DNA of 64,000 nt, from NCBI GenBank assembly GCA_010909165.1, contig MU008162.1, forward strand, positions 310,001-374,000, in the 5' to 3' direction. Shown here piece by piece: positions 35,580 through 45,294 of the stretch; position 1 is the first letter of the stretch; every line of letters starts with the position of its first letter. The translations under genes and the position numbers were made by a program. The notes below the pieces were generated by a model. The model saw nothing but the letters and a program-made list of their open reading frames with translations. It was not told the origin of the DNA and did no database searches. The stretch is from Anthoceros angustus. Taxonomy: Eukaryota; Streptophyta; Anthocerotopsida; Anthocerotales; Anthocerotaceae.

Positions 35580-36137
35580 TCAATCTGATCGCTCCTCATC
35601 AGAGGAGCGAAGGGTCATGTTCAACATCTGCAATTGTCTAGAAATTACACTAATTCCAGATGAAAATGTAGAAATCATTTTCTGAATTTTAAAATCTGCA
35701 GAATCCAAGCGCTTAGAGAATGTCTCTTGCCGCTGGATGACTGCATTCAGGGTACCTTCTAACACTTGTACCTCTGATTCAGAATTCAATGAGTCACTTG
35801 CAGATGTACTGGCTGGCTTGGTACATGGTTGCGGTGCTGAAATTGGCCTCTTTAAAAATGGCTTTGCTGAGCAGGGATCCTTCTTAAGCAAACTCCCACA
35901 ATTGCAGCACGGAACAACAGTGCCAATTGTAGCAGGTCTGTGATGCTGATTATTACGGCCTTTGTTGCGCCGATAATTCTCCAAGATTAGAAGGTCACGC
36001 TCAGCCTTGGTTTCTGCACCGGTCCACGGGATGCTGGTTGGAATGCCTGAATGTGGATTGAGGAAAGCTGGTCTAGAGAAGGTCTTAGAAAATCCTCCTC
36101 AGCCACCAAGTCCGCAATTCGATCTATTTCTCGGCAT
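35580..36137 (-). pseudogene. Upstream ORF of Copia-B, between primer site and gag
   Basis: An ATG at 36137, 31 bases after the primer site, starts with MPRNRSN and meets a TGA after 12 codons. The same frame then stays open for about 170 codons to 35580. The protein has a basic region with CCNCG and a heptad-like helix (QETFSKRLDSADFKIQKM). Copia-A has an MPR start at the identical distance from its primer site. Its role is unknown; it could be an accessory leader protein or part of an alternative gag. Confidence 0.45.
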
Positions 36138-36168
36138 TGCAACCTATAGCATCATCAGCAGCATTGTT

Positions 36169-36181
36169 TGCTCTGATACCA
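36169..36181 (-). promoter_or_regulatory. Primer binding site of Copia-B
   Basis: TGGTATCAGAGCA on the minus strand directly follows the 5' LTR and complements the 3' end of plant initiator tRNA-Met. Confidence 0.9.
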
Positions 36182-36368
36182 TAACAAAAATAAGGAATGC
36201 TGAAGGTATGTCAAGGCAGCTTGACATTGCGTACACAAGAGCCAGAAACCTCAAGAGCAATAATCAAAAATGTATTTTGTGTATTGAGAAGTAACAACGA
36301 GTCATTTATATAGGCTAAACCTAATACGTCTAGGTTAACATTAATATACCTAACGTATATTTTTCATA
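36182..36368 (-). repeat. 5' LTR of Copia-B
   Basis: It is 187 bp, flanked outside by the target duplication GCCAC (36369-36373) and inside by the primer site. Its three differences from the 3' LTR are all substitutions. Confidence 0.93.
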
Positions 36369-36373
36369 GCCAC

Positions 36374-39274
36374 GAGCCTTGCTTTGTATCTCGCCACTTG
36401 TCCTTGTGCATTAAGCTTGATTTTAAAAACCCACTTACAGCTGATTGCCTTTCTTCCAGGTGGGAGGTCTGCAAGTGCCCAAGTCTCGTTTTTAATGAGA
36501 GATTGGTACTGTCCTCCACCGCAGCCTTCCAATCGCTCACCTGTGGACCAAGAAAGGCCCCGCTGTAAAGTGGTAGGCTCATCCGGAATATCGTGGCTAG
36601 CTGAGCTGGCGCAACTTTAGCAAAAGAGGTTCTACGAAAATCAATAGACTGGTAGCGGGGCTCTGCCCATTGGTCGGGAGGGGGCCTGTGACGAGTAGAA
36701 CGTCGGCAGCTCCTCCGGTGGCTCGCCGCCAGGGCAGCATCAACATGATCATCAAGCGCATTAAGAGCATCCCCCTCGTTATGCGGAATGGGAGAGCATC
36801 CCCCTCGTCATCTGGAGGGTAGTGATCGCCCAAATCAAGATCCGGGTCATCCTGCAGATTGAAGTTGTCGTGATGACCAGTAGCAACATCAGGGTGAGGC
36901 ACGTCAAGTGCGAGGTGGTTGATCATCGGCAAGAATATCATCGGTGTTCAACCGCGAAATCCTCCACCGGACAATATCTTCGTGATCCATATCGTCAAGA
37001 GGGTAAGTGGAAGCAGCCCCTCATTCTCCAAGTCATCCAGTGTCTTTTTCGAGATGTTCGAATCAAGTATCTGCCCCTCAGATAGGATTGTGGAGCAGGG
37101 CTTGTGGCTCAAGGAAAGTCACACCGAGCAAGCAACATGGATCCAGTTAGGATTGTATGCCTTGTAGGCTTTAGTTAGTTCCTTGTACCCAACAAAACGC
37201 AAACCTTGTGCTCGAGGGTCAAGTTTCCGCCTTTTCTCAATGTATGTAAGCAAATGCCTGATCCAAACACCCGCAGATGTAGCGTGATGGTTTCTTGCGC
37301 CAAAAGACCTCATAAGGTGTTTTGTTGGGAATCGAACTTGTCAATATCCTGTTAAGGATGTAGGTTGCTGTCACCACAGCCTCCGCCCAATAACCTTGAG
37401 GTAAACCTGCCCAGATGAGCATGCTTCTAGTCATCCCGAGTAGAGTTTGATTTTTGTGTTCTGACACACCATTCTGTTGGGGTGTGTAGGGAACCATAAG
37501 CTGCCTGAGAATTCCATGCTCCTGGAGAAGACTGTCAAAAGATGAGTTGACGAACTCCGTGCCATTGTCAGTCCTTAGAGTTTTGACCAGCATTCCAGAT
37601 TGCCTTTGTGCGATTTGAAGCCAGTCCTTAAAATACTCAAAAGTTTCACTCTTTAGGCGCATGGGGAATGTCCATGTATACCTACTATAATCATCTGTTA
37701 ATGTGAAAAAGTATTGAGATCCACCCAAAGATGGGGAATGGATCTTGCCTGAGATATCTGCATGGACTAACTCAAGTACTTGTGTGGCTCTTTGTGCAGT
37801 GCATTCGGAAAGGGTAATTCCTTCGCTTAGCTAGAATGCACGACTCACATTGAGGTAAATTTTAAAACACTTGGGCGGGGTTCTCGTGACACTGTAATGG
37901 ACATATCAATCAATTTTTCTCACATGTCCTAGTCTCGCATGCCACAAGACCGCTCCTTTCGGGAGGAGGTACCAGTGGAGTGTACAACATGTTGACTAGC
38001 TTCTGTTGTGAGCAGGTTATGTCCAAGCGGTAAAGGGAGTTATCTAAAATCCCTTAAAGACACACCTACTAGGAGATTCCTTTCTATAAAACAAGCGGCT
38101 TAGAATCGATACATAGTGAAGGTGGGCGCATGAGTCGACTCATCGACATGAGGTTTTTAGCCATGCTAGGTACGAAGAGAACATCTTCGATGGTGAGGTC
38201 TGTTATCTTCGGATGGAAAACACACGTGCCTCGCCTTCAATATGCAGACTAGTTCTAGGCGCTCATCACCAAGGAGTACCTTTTCATGGACATGAACAAG
38301 GTTGAGTGAGGTAAACAACTCCCTCTTTTTGCAGATGTGTGTGGTAGCCCCGGAGTCGAGGTACCAGCTCTCATCATCATGTGTCGAGCTTGACAAACAT
38401 ATGGTGAGGATCTTGACTGGCGCCTTTTCAGCAGGTTTGTCCTTCACTGCAACACTTGCAGCAGGTTTAGCCTGCTTCTGGGGCTCACCAGCTTTACGCT
38501 TGCGACACTCGCGTGCCCAGTGGCCAGGTATGCCACACCAGTTGCATGTGCCTGGTCGTTTAGAACTTGAAGATTCAGTCCTATCCTTGGCTTGTCCTGG
38601 GAAATTTCCCCCTCTGAATTTGCCCTTTCCTTTAGGGCGAAAATTCACAGCGAAAACCTTTTCCCCTTTGGATTGCTTGTGCAGCAGATGCCAAACGAGT
38701 TTGCTCTTCTTGGTAGAGAGCTCCGATCGTGTCCTCCATGGTAATGGGGCAGCGGTATCACGGCAATCAGCAGACCGATCTGGAAACTTGTAACGAAAGA
38801 TTGATAAGAGGGTGGTGGTGAGGAGTTGGGAGATAGCTTCGACTCATCATTTGTGTTTTGGTGATGGATGAATTTGTGCTCAAGGTGGCGAAACTTGCTG
38901 GTATGTGCGACCATTTTGTCTCCTTCCTTCATGCGTAAAGTGTAGAATTCCATGCAACTGTGACAATGTGGCCATTGTAGTGGTGTGATAGGTCTTTTCC
39001 AGCTGATCCCAGATGTCCTCCGCGTTGCAAGAAATTCTACATTAGGGATAAGTGCGGCATCCCATTGACAATGACCATAGCAACTCCATTATTGTGCTCC
39101 CACTTGGCATACTCGGGTTTAGATTGTGGGTCGGGTTTGAGAGAACCATCAACACTAGACCCATACACCACGCTATAAGTATGGTTTTCATCCGGACACG
39201 CCAGATTGAGTAGCGACCTCTAAACTGTCCTTGTCCTTTACATCCGAACTAAAAGAGACAAAATGAGTGGCCAT
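36374..39274 (-). pseudogene. Copia-A gag, protease, integrase and RT N-terminus
   Basis: The ATG is at 39274 (MATHFVSFSSDV). Gag continues in shifted frames with FYTLRMKEGDKMVAHTSKF (38945) and the zinc knuckle CNWCGIPGHWAREC (38503-38546). The protease is SWYLDSGATTHIC (about 38350). The integrase (37728-37237) is open, with LTDDYSRYTW, LRTDNGTEF and a Glu in NGVSEHKNQT. A linker rich in Asp/Pro follows, then the RT start WVFKIKLNAQGQVARYKARL, cut at 36374 by Copia-B. Breaks lie near 39170, 38960, 38640, 38160 to 37740, 37240 and 36600. Confidence 0.85.
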
Positions 39275-40414
39275 GTTGATCCGGGGTTTGGGTTGCGAGG
39301 CTCAAGTTATTGAAGGCGTTGATCAATGCATTCAATTTGTGGACATAAGGCACCTAAAGACAAAAACTATGGTAGTTCTTTGGGCGGTAAGTGCTCTTAT
39401 GCTCAAGCGCTAGACTATGTCTCTTGCAGACTAACAATGCGTGTCCAGGGGGCAGGTGAGGTGGCGGCTGAGGGGGGTAAATCTGACGTATCTAATCCCT
39501 CACAGGCTAGCTCCTCATCCACCTTCCTAGGTCTTGGCAGTGTGAACAGACACCTCCTTTCAAGAAGAACGTTTAAGTTACATCGTTAGGGTTTCAGACC
39601 AACATTTGCATGACATTTCAAGTCACAAGAAAATATGCTCAAAAAAACAAAACCCTAACTGTCATGTCCCTTGCCTGTGAACAGGTGCAGCTCTACACAA
39701 GAACCTATCAGCACACAAGAAGAGAGATTAAACGAAAAGGCACCGTCTAAAAGGTGACGCTTCAGATCTGAGCAGAAAAGTGCTCCTGCTCCAGGGCGCT
39801 CCGCTCAATGGCAGCGGAAGATCTCACAAAGCAAGAATGGGCTGATCATCATCAGCATGTGGGCACCCAAGCTCCAATTCGGATTTTTAGGTGCATCATT
39901 CGCAAGAATTCGAGATAAGTCATTGATGTCCTCACAATTTCGTTCTTGCAAGTTGAAATTGCTTGCTCGTGTCGATCAAGAGTCTCCACTCATTCTTGAG
40001 AATCTCCTGGTTGGAAAGTGATAGGACAACACTTTTCCACATCGAATAGCATGTGCTCTATCGACAATGTTTGACCAGCGATTTGTCTTTGTGTGTGCAG
40101 GTGGGGCCGACGGAAGATTCAGCCGTCAGGCGTCGAATGTCGAGGCGGTCTGAGAATTTGTTGGAGGTAGAATAGGTCGGGATTCGCCCCTTCAGCAGCT
40201 CCAGAGCCTGTCAATTTGTTGGTTCCTATTCAACTCCCAAGATGGGCGGTGGTATCCCTTTGAGCAATGAATCAGCTGCCAAAGACGCAGGGTAATCGTG
40301 TTCATAAAGGTCAAGCACCGTATCAAAATGGTGCTATATTTTGTCTTGGTGGGCGTCCCTCACGGCGTTGTCTTTGTGATGATCCACGCGTAAACCTCTA
40401 TTAGATCCTCTCGG

Positions 40415-40417
40415 CAT
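40415..40417 (-). other. Conserved start (MPR) of the Copia-A upstream ORF
   Basis: The ATG lies 31 bases after the Copia-A primer site, the same spacing as in Copia-B, and begins MPRGSNRG. The frame is broken after 28 codons. The remaining leader to 39275 holds an open piece with helix-forming sequence but no recognisable domain. Confidence 0.45.
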
Positions 40418-40448
40418 TTTTAAGAGAATCACTCAAGAACCAAAGCAT

Positions 40449-40461
40449 GGCTCTGATACCA
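40449..40461 (-). promoter_or_regulatory. Primer binding site of Copia-A
   Basis: TGGTATCAGAGCC on the minus strand abuts the 5' LTR. It matches initiator tRNA-Met. The same 13 bases recur outside the 3' LTR at 18669-18681. Confidence 0.9.
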
Positions 40462-40633
40462 TAAGGAGGTTGAGCGGAGCGAGAGCGTAGAGAAACTCTA
40501 GTAGTTAAAATTACAATAATGAGCATAACAAAATTGTTTAAATACTATGTACGTGTCTATTCACTAAGACAACCCTAATCCATATAACACAAAGATTATT
40601 AACTGTGCATTAGGTTTAACTCCTGCGCTAACA
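40462..40633 (-). repeat. 5' LTR of Copia-A
   Basis: It is 172 bp, starting TGTTAGCG at 40633 on the minus strand. The 43-bp flanking repeat begins at the next base. Confidence 0.93.
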
Positions 40634-41230
40634 AAAAGTAGCATGGCCCTCCTGCTCCATTGGTCCATACAAACCAAGCGCCTCTTGGCGTGCATACCCA
40701 CCAATCAGGGCAATCCATGTCACCACATCCTTTGTGGCCATGCTGTCAAAAACCCGGCCGCCGTGCATCTTTCAGTTCACCAAATTTTGCATAAATGTGG
40801 AAAAGGCAGGTGACCACCTGCATGTCATCCAGCAGTCCCTCTTTCAACAATCATTGAGTGCATGAGCTGCCTGCCCTTCTGTAAGGCACCAGTGCTTACA
40901 AGGCCTTGAGAAGGCAGGCCAAAGTAACAAGATTACACAAAATCAGCCCCTGCTGCTCCATTTGTCCATACATACAAAACAAGTGCCTCATATCCGAGCC
41001 CTTGCTCGACATACTCAGCTATCAGTGCATTCCATGTCACCAGGTTCTGTGTTCATGCAGGCCATCAAAAGTCTGGCGTGCATGTTTCAGTCCATCACAT
41101 TTTGCATACCTAGATACCAGGGCATTCCATGTCACCACACTCAGCTTAGCAAGTTGAAGATGTAGGCCTTGCTGTCAAAAACTTGGCGTGGCGAGCAAGC
41201 TTGCCAGCAAGTCTTGACTTGGCCCGCGTC
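40634..41230 (-). pseudogene. PPR-type coding sequence, 5' part disrupted by Copia-A
   Basis: On the minus strand, repeats of the plant PPR type appear in changing frames: SVVTWNALVSRYAKC (41140-41090), LKHARQTFDGL, YGQMEQQGLIL (40945), LDDMQVVTCLFHIYAKFG, LKDARR, then a VVTW-like block and LYGPMEQEGHATF at the junction with Copia-A. Several stops and shifts are present. The gene was a relic, or became one, in addition to carrying the insertion. Confidence 0.6.
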
Positions 41231-41261
41231 ACCTAGGATGGGTAAGGTGTCCGGGTAGTCG

Positions 41262-41680
41262 TTTACAACGTCATTTACAACGTTGGCTCGTTTACAACCT
41301 AAATGACAACGCCATTTACAACGTGGTTGCCTTGTAATCTAGGTTGTAAAATAGGTTGTTAATAGGAGGTTGTAATCGGCGATAACTAGGTTGTAAAGTG
41401 GGTCTATTTACAATGTACAATATACATTACAACCTCATTTACAACCTTCAAACACCCTTACTTTAGCGTCATTTACAGCGTCATTTAGCGTCGTTTACAA
41501 TGGTTTGCAGCGTGGTTTACAAGCGTGGTTTACAAGCGTGGTTTAGCGTGGTTTGCAACCTCATTTACAACGTCATTTACAACCTCATTTACAACCTCAA
41601 AATTCACGAATCGCTAGTTTACAACACAATCTACAAGGTAGATTACAACTTGAAAAATTCACGTCTCAATGATTTACAAC
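41262..41680. repeat. Cluster of diverged TTTACAAC repeats
   Basis: About 15 occurrences of TTTACAA or its close variants lie within about 420 bases, often as CATTTACAACG or GGTTTACAAGCG. Spacing is irregular (10-25 bases). Some occur as the complement TTGTAAA. Confidence 0.8.
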
Positions 41681-42275
41681 GTTGTTTATACATTAAAATA
41701 TATTATTCTACAAAATAGTATACATCTCTTTTCATACATACGAAACATAAGGTATACTATATGGTATCATATATCGAAGATCAAATTATACATATCATAC
41801 AATACAATACTCTTTATACAATATATGATAATATTGACAAAATAATTATTGAATTAAATAAATAGGTATCTAATTAAGATTATAAATCTATGAATTTAAT
41901 AATGTAATTAATTATATATCCATTCCATTTAAATCCTAATTTTTGGGCAGTATATATACATATTATTTTAACTAAATTTGGCCCCTAATTAGGGACCAGA
42001 TTTACATAAAATATGCATACATAATATCTTAAAATTAGGATAAATGAAGGCAATATATATTGTAACATAATCCGCGCCTTGTAAGTTCGCGATCTTTACA
42101 AGGCGGTGCATCTAGAATGCTTGCACTTGAAGGTTGTGATGATCCTCCTACTAGATATTCTCCCGGATTTGAAGGCCATCATATGTGCGGTCAAAACAAC
42201 ATGCATGTGAAGAGGAATATAAGATGCAAGTCAAAAATCCAATAGAGCCAAAGCGAGATTAGCTTACATGACACA

Positions 42276-42434
42276 CTTGACACACCACAAGGCCCCACCA
42301 AAATGGTAAAGAACTTGACACACCACAAGCAGCTGCACCAAAATGGTAAAGAACTTGATACACCACAAGAAGCCCCACCAAAATGGTAAAGAACTTGACA
42401 CGCCACAAGCAGCCCCATCAAAATGATGAAGAAA
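42276..42434. repeat. Minisatellite, about 40-bp unit, four copies
   Basis: Each unit reads GACACACCACAAG, a short variable part, then CACCAAAATGGTAAAGAACTT. The fourth copy is diverged. Confidence 0.9.
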
Positions 42435-42544
42435 AGTCGGGTCTAGAGCACACCTTCCACCAAAATGTCTACCCCAAAGCTTTAGCTAGATTCCTCAACC
42501 TCCTCAAGTAGCTTAGGCACACCATGGTACAAGTTGTTAAGTAC

Positions 42545-42605
42545 CAAGTCCCATGACGGAAATCCGTCCTTAGTGGACTTAAATAGAATTCTTCTTCTTC
42601 TTCTC
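42545..42605. repeat. Dispersed motif with near-perfect palindrome, copy 2
   Basis: This is the reverse complement of the block at 12463-12530, including GACGGAAATCCGTC and a TTC run on its right side. Confidence 0.5.
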
Positions 42606-42804
42606 CTCCAGGAGCAAAATCACGTCATCAATTGCTATTGTAAATGGCCTCCTATCATATTTTTTGTGATTAATAACAATAATAAAGAGTTTAAAAAAAT
42701 AAAGAACACATTTTGAGAAAAATACTTTACAACGTAATCTACAACAAGGGAGCCATGTCATCAATCGCTGTTGTAAATTTAAGCGCCTCGTCTTTCATCT
42801 GCCG

Positions 42805-43627
42805 GTTTGTCGGGAATGGTGTTCGAACACCTTAGGGACCTCTTTCTCCCCGAAGATCCATCTAGCGGCTTTCCAGAGCTCTTTTTCTCCGGGCCGTGGA
42901 GAGATGCCTCACCGATTTCGTCTTTTGACTAGTAGGCTTGTCGCTATGGACAAGCTCGCCTCGCCTCGGGCGCGCCCACTGCGGGTTGGGGGAGGCCTTG
43001 CGGCTACTCACCAGACTATCGCCCTGGCTGCCGCCTCCCTTCTCCAGCATGACCCCTTCAATTTGGCATTGCCACTCCGGGTGCAGTAGTAGGGGTAAAG
43101 CTTGCCTTGATACCCACCCGGATTGGGTAGTCTTACTGTGGATGTCGAGAACGCCTTCACCATTTCCCGAGCGTCATCTTTGAGGAGCTTAGGGATGTCA
43201 AGCGGCCCTAGGGAGTCTTATACCTTTGTCCGTGCTTCTACGGGAGGTCCTCCAACCTCTACTACCAAAGACAAGAACGTCTCTTCGTGTTTCGGCCGCT
43301 CAGGTCTTGAATCGTGCCCAGTACTGTGCAAGGCGACCCGCTAGGCGGGCTCTCTTCGCTATTGCTCACTATCGGCCCGGGCCTCCTCTCCCATGTACGG
43401 TGTCTTCCCCTATGGCGCACGATTCTCACATCCTCGGGCCCGGGACAAAGTCAAGGAGGCCTTTGAGATATTCTCTTCCGAGCCAGGGCTTGAAGGTCAA
43501 GATGTCCAAGTCCGCTTGGTCTCCGCGTGGGATCGTGCCTACTCTGCAGCGGGAGATTGCCCGCCTTGGTCTCAGTTCTTGGGGTCCCTGGTCCCCCGAC
43601 TTCATTGGGAGCTTCCCTGACAAGGCT
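42805..43627 (+). pseudogene. Degraded LINE reverse transcriptase
   Basis: Pieces in three plus-strand frames follow the order of a non-LTR RT. DTHPDWVVL is followed by VDVENAFT, then FVRAFYGRSSNL-like residues, a piece ending GDPLGG, ALFAIAHYR, and MAHDSHILGP where YADD is expected, then GLKVKMSKSAWSPRG. Frame shifts occur every 50-150 bases. No endonuclease or 3' end is present. It may belong to the same family as the fragment at 11.1-11.9 kb. Confidence 0.55.
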
Positions 43628-44290
43628 GGGCTATGCACTTCGGGAGTTAGGAAATAAGTAGGGTTTCGCTTTTTAGGATTGAAGGATAAATAAGGCGGAA
43701 GGGGAGGAATAAATTGGGGTAGCGCTTGGACGAGGCTCCGAGTATACTCCTGGAGTGAACAACGGACCCCGTACCACTATGGCAAGTTCTGGGACTACGC
43801 CGTAATGCATAAGTCCGGAACCCACCCCAGTCAAAATAGGATAAATGCAGTAACCTAGGGGTGGGCGTGAGGACGAGGCGGGCGCCACGTGACGGCCCCG
43901 AGTGGAGGTCGGGCATGCGAGCTGAGCCTGCCGTGGCTTGCCGATGGGTGGGGTATTGGCCAGCAGCTGCCGCGCGTAAGGCAGTAAGCGGGCGTAAGGT
44001 CGAGTAAGCCATGCACTCGCGATTCTACGGACAACGAAGGCGCCTTCCGCCTGGCCAGATTACTTCCACAAGCGCGCTAGGAGCGGAGGGGTCCGCAGCA
44101 GCCCATCTCGGGTCTCACAAGTGAAGGCAAAAGAGCTTGCTCCGACCCCCTCACCTCCTCCAGCCCAGGAGAAAGAGGGCACAAAGGAGTTAGAGGCCAA
44201 GAGGGCCAAAGGGTGAGACTCGGGACCTCACTCACTCGTGACCGAGGGTCCCGATTAGGTCCGAGAACCCGGCCCTGAGAACCCGGACCG
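43628..44290 (+). repeat. Truncated copy of the Gypsy LTR
   Basis: It starts with GGGCTATGCACTTCGGGAG and continues like the LTR starts at 45295 and 55139 up to about 44110. It then jumps to sequence equivalent to 46975-47130 (AAAGAGGGCACAAAGG... onward). It is an internally deleted solo piece; another short LTR-like piece lies at 44341-44400. Confidence 0.7.
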
Positions 44291-45294
44291 ACATGGGTTG
44301 ACTCCGGTCCTTACAAGGAGGGATCTCGAGAAATGCCTGCCCCATAGGTGGGGTGGCGCTTGGACGGGGCTCGGGGTATACTCGGACTCAGGTGAACAAT
44401 GGATGGGTGACTCGCCAACTCGTGTCTGCGGTGGTGGGATTAGGATTTTGGATTCTGCTGAGCAGGAAGTTGGATCATATGGCGGACCACTTCTGGTCTT
44501 TCTTCATGAGGTGGTTAAAGGTACACAAATCGATTGGGGCGGATGATCTTTGAGAGAGCGTGAGGAGAGGCGAATTTGCTCTCCTTCCCTCGGCCCTCCT
44601 TGATTTCACCTTTTCTAATTCATGTATTCGCGCATTAGGGTGTCTAGAGTTGGAGTACGCCTTCATAGGAAACGGTCGGGGAACTCAAGGTAGAGGAGGA
44701 GGTGTAAGGAGGATTAGGAAGGATTCAGTTGAGTCGCCTCCCTAGAAGATTCGGATGAAGGTGGGGAGGTTTCCAAGGGCAAGCGGAGGCGGCTGAGCAG
44801 TCGGCGAAGAAGGAAGGACAGCGAAGAGGAACCTGACACACCTAGGGTCACGGTGAAATCGGCAGCGAGGCAGTGAAGGAGGAGAAAATAAAGGGAAGCG
44901 ACAAGTTGTTCCCCTCGGTGCGGAGGAGTCAGCTGCCGCTAGGAGGAGGCGGATGAGGAAGTAGTGGCAAACCAACCCCTAGAAGAAGAGGTTAGTTTCG
45001 ATAGCCAAATCCATGACAGACTCCGGAACATTTTAGCGACATTTCAACGACCGGCCGTGAAGTGGAGATAGGTGACACCGCGTGCGAGGTGTTGTGGAGG
45101 GAATGGGCACGGGCGGATTGAATCTGCGGCCCGGCCATGGCTCGCGAGGCGGATCTCCTCGACCCGGTGCCATGGCTCTCACAGGCGAGTGTGCGGGGAC
45201 AACGCGGAAAAGTTGCTCAAGGAAAGTTGGAGAGCCTAGAAGGCGAGAACAAGGTGGCAGAGCCTTGACGGAATGCGAAGGCGGCCCTATGTAA
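44291..45294. other. Unassigned, fragments of repeats
   Basis: Apart from the LTR-like piece at 44341-44400, nothing is recognised. Short open frames rich in Arg and Gly occur on the plus strand but lack motifs. Confidence 0.4.

Larger units (their letters stand above)
20875..36368 (-). mobile_element. Copia-B, middle nested LTR retrotransposon
   Basis: The LTRs of 187 bp (20875-21061 and 36182-36368) differ at three bases and have no indels. The initiator-Met primer site abuts the 5' LTR. The interior has an upstream ORF, a nearly intact gag-pol, RNase H and an antisense ORF before the 3' LTR. Copia-C is inserted in its RT at 23119-31918 with the duplication GTTCC; without it the element is about 6.7 kb. 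The termini are TATGAAAAAT and ATTTTTGTTA on the minus strand rather than TG...CA. The gag-pol frame is broken by one shift in integrase near 33325 and by frame changes near 22490 and 22325. Confidence 0.9.
18663..40633 (-). mobile_element. Copia-A, outermost nested LTR retrotransposon
   Basis: The LTRs of 172 bp (18682-18853 and 40462-40633) differ at two bases and have no indels. The minus-strand order is 5' LTR, primer site, upstream ORF, gag, protease, integrase, RT, RNase H, antisense ORF, polypurine tract, 3' LTR, which is the Copia order. The RT is split at 20869/36374 by Copia-B; without it the element is about 6.5 kb. It lies in PPR-like sequence. A 19-base tail (18663-18681) beyond the 3' LTR repeats the primer site, and the flanks are a 43-bp direct repeat (18620-18662 and 40634-40676, one mismatch). 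Frameshifts in gag and integrase make it non-autonomous, but the LTR identity says it is young. Confidence 0.88.
41231..42804. other. AT-rich intergenic DNA with short repeats
   Basis: No gene is recognisable. It contains the TTTACAAC cluster, a 40-bp minisatellite and the second copy of the palindromic dispersed motif, each listed separately. Bases 41700-42060 are plain AT-rich sequence. Confidence 0.6.

Noticed and set aside
41500-41718. 72-codon ORF across the TTTACAAC repeats (VYNLIYN-like residues)
   Set aside because: It is produced by the nucleotide repeat, not by selection on a protein.
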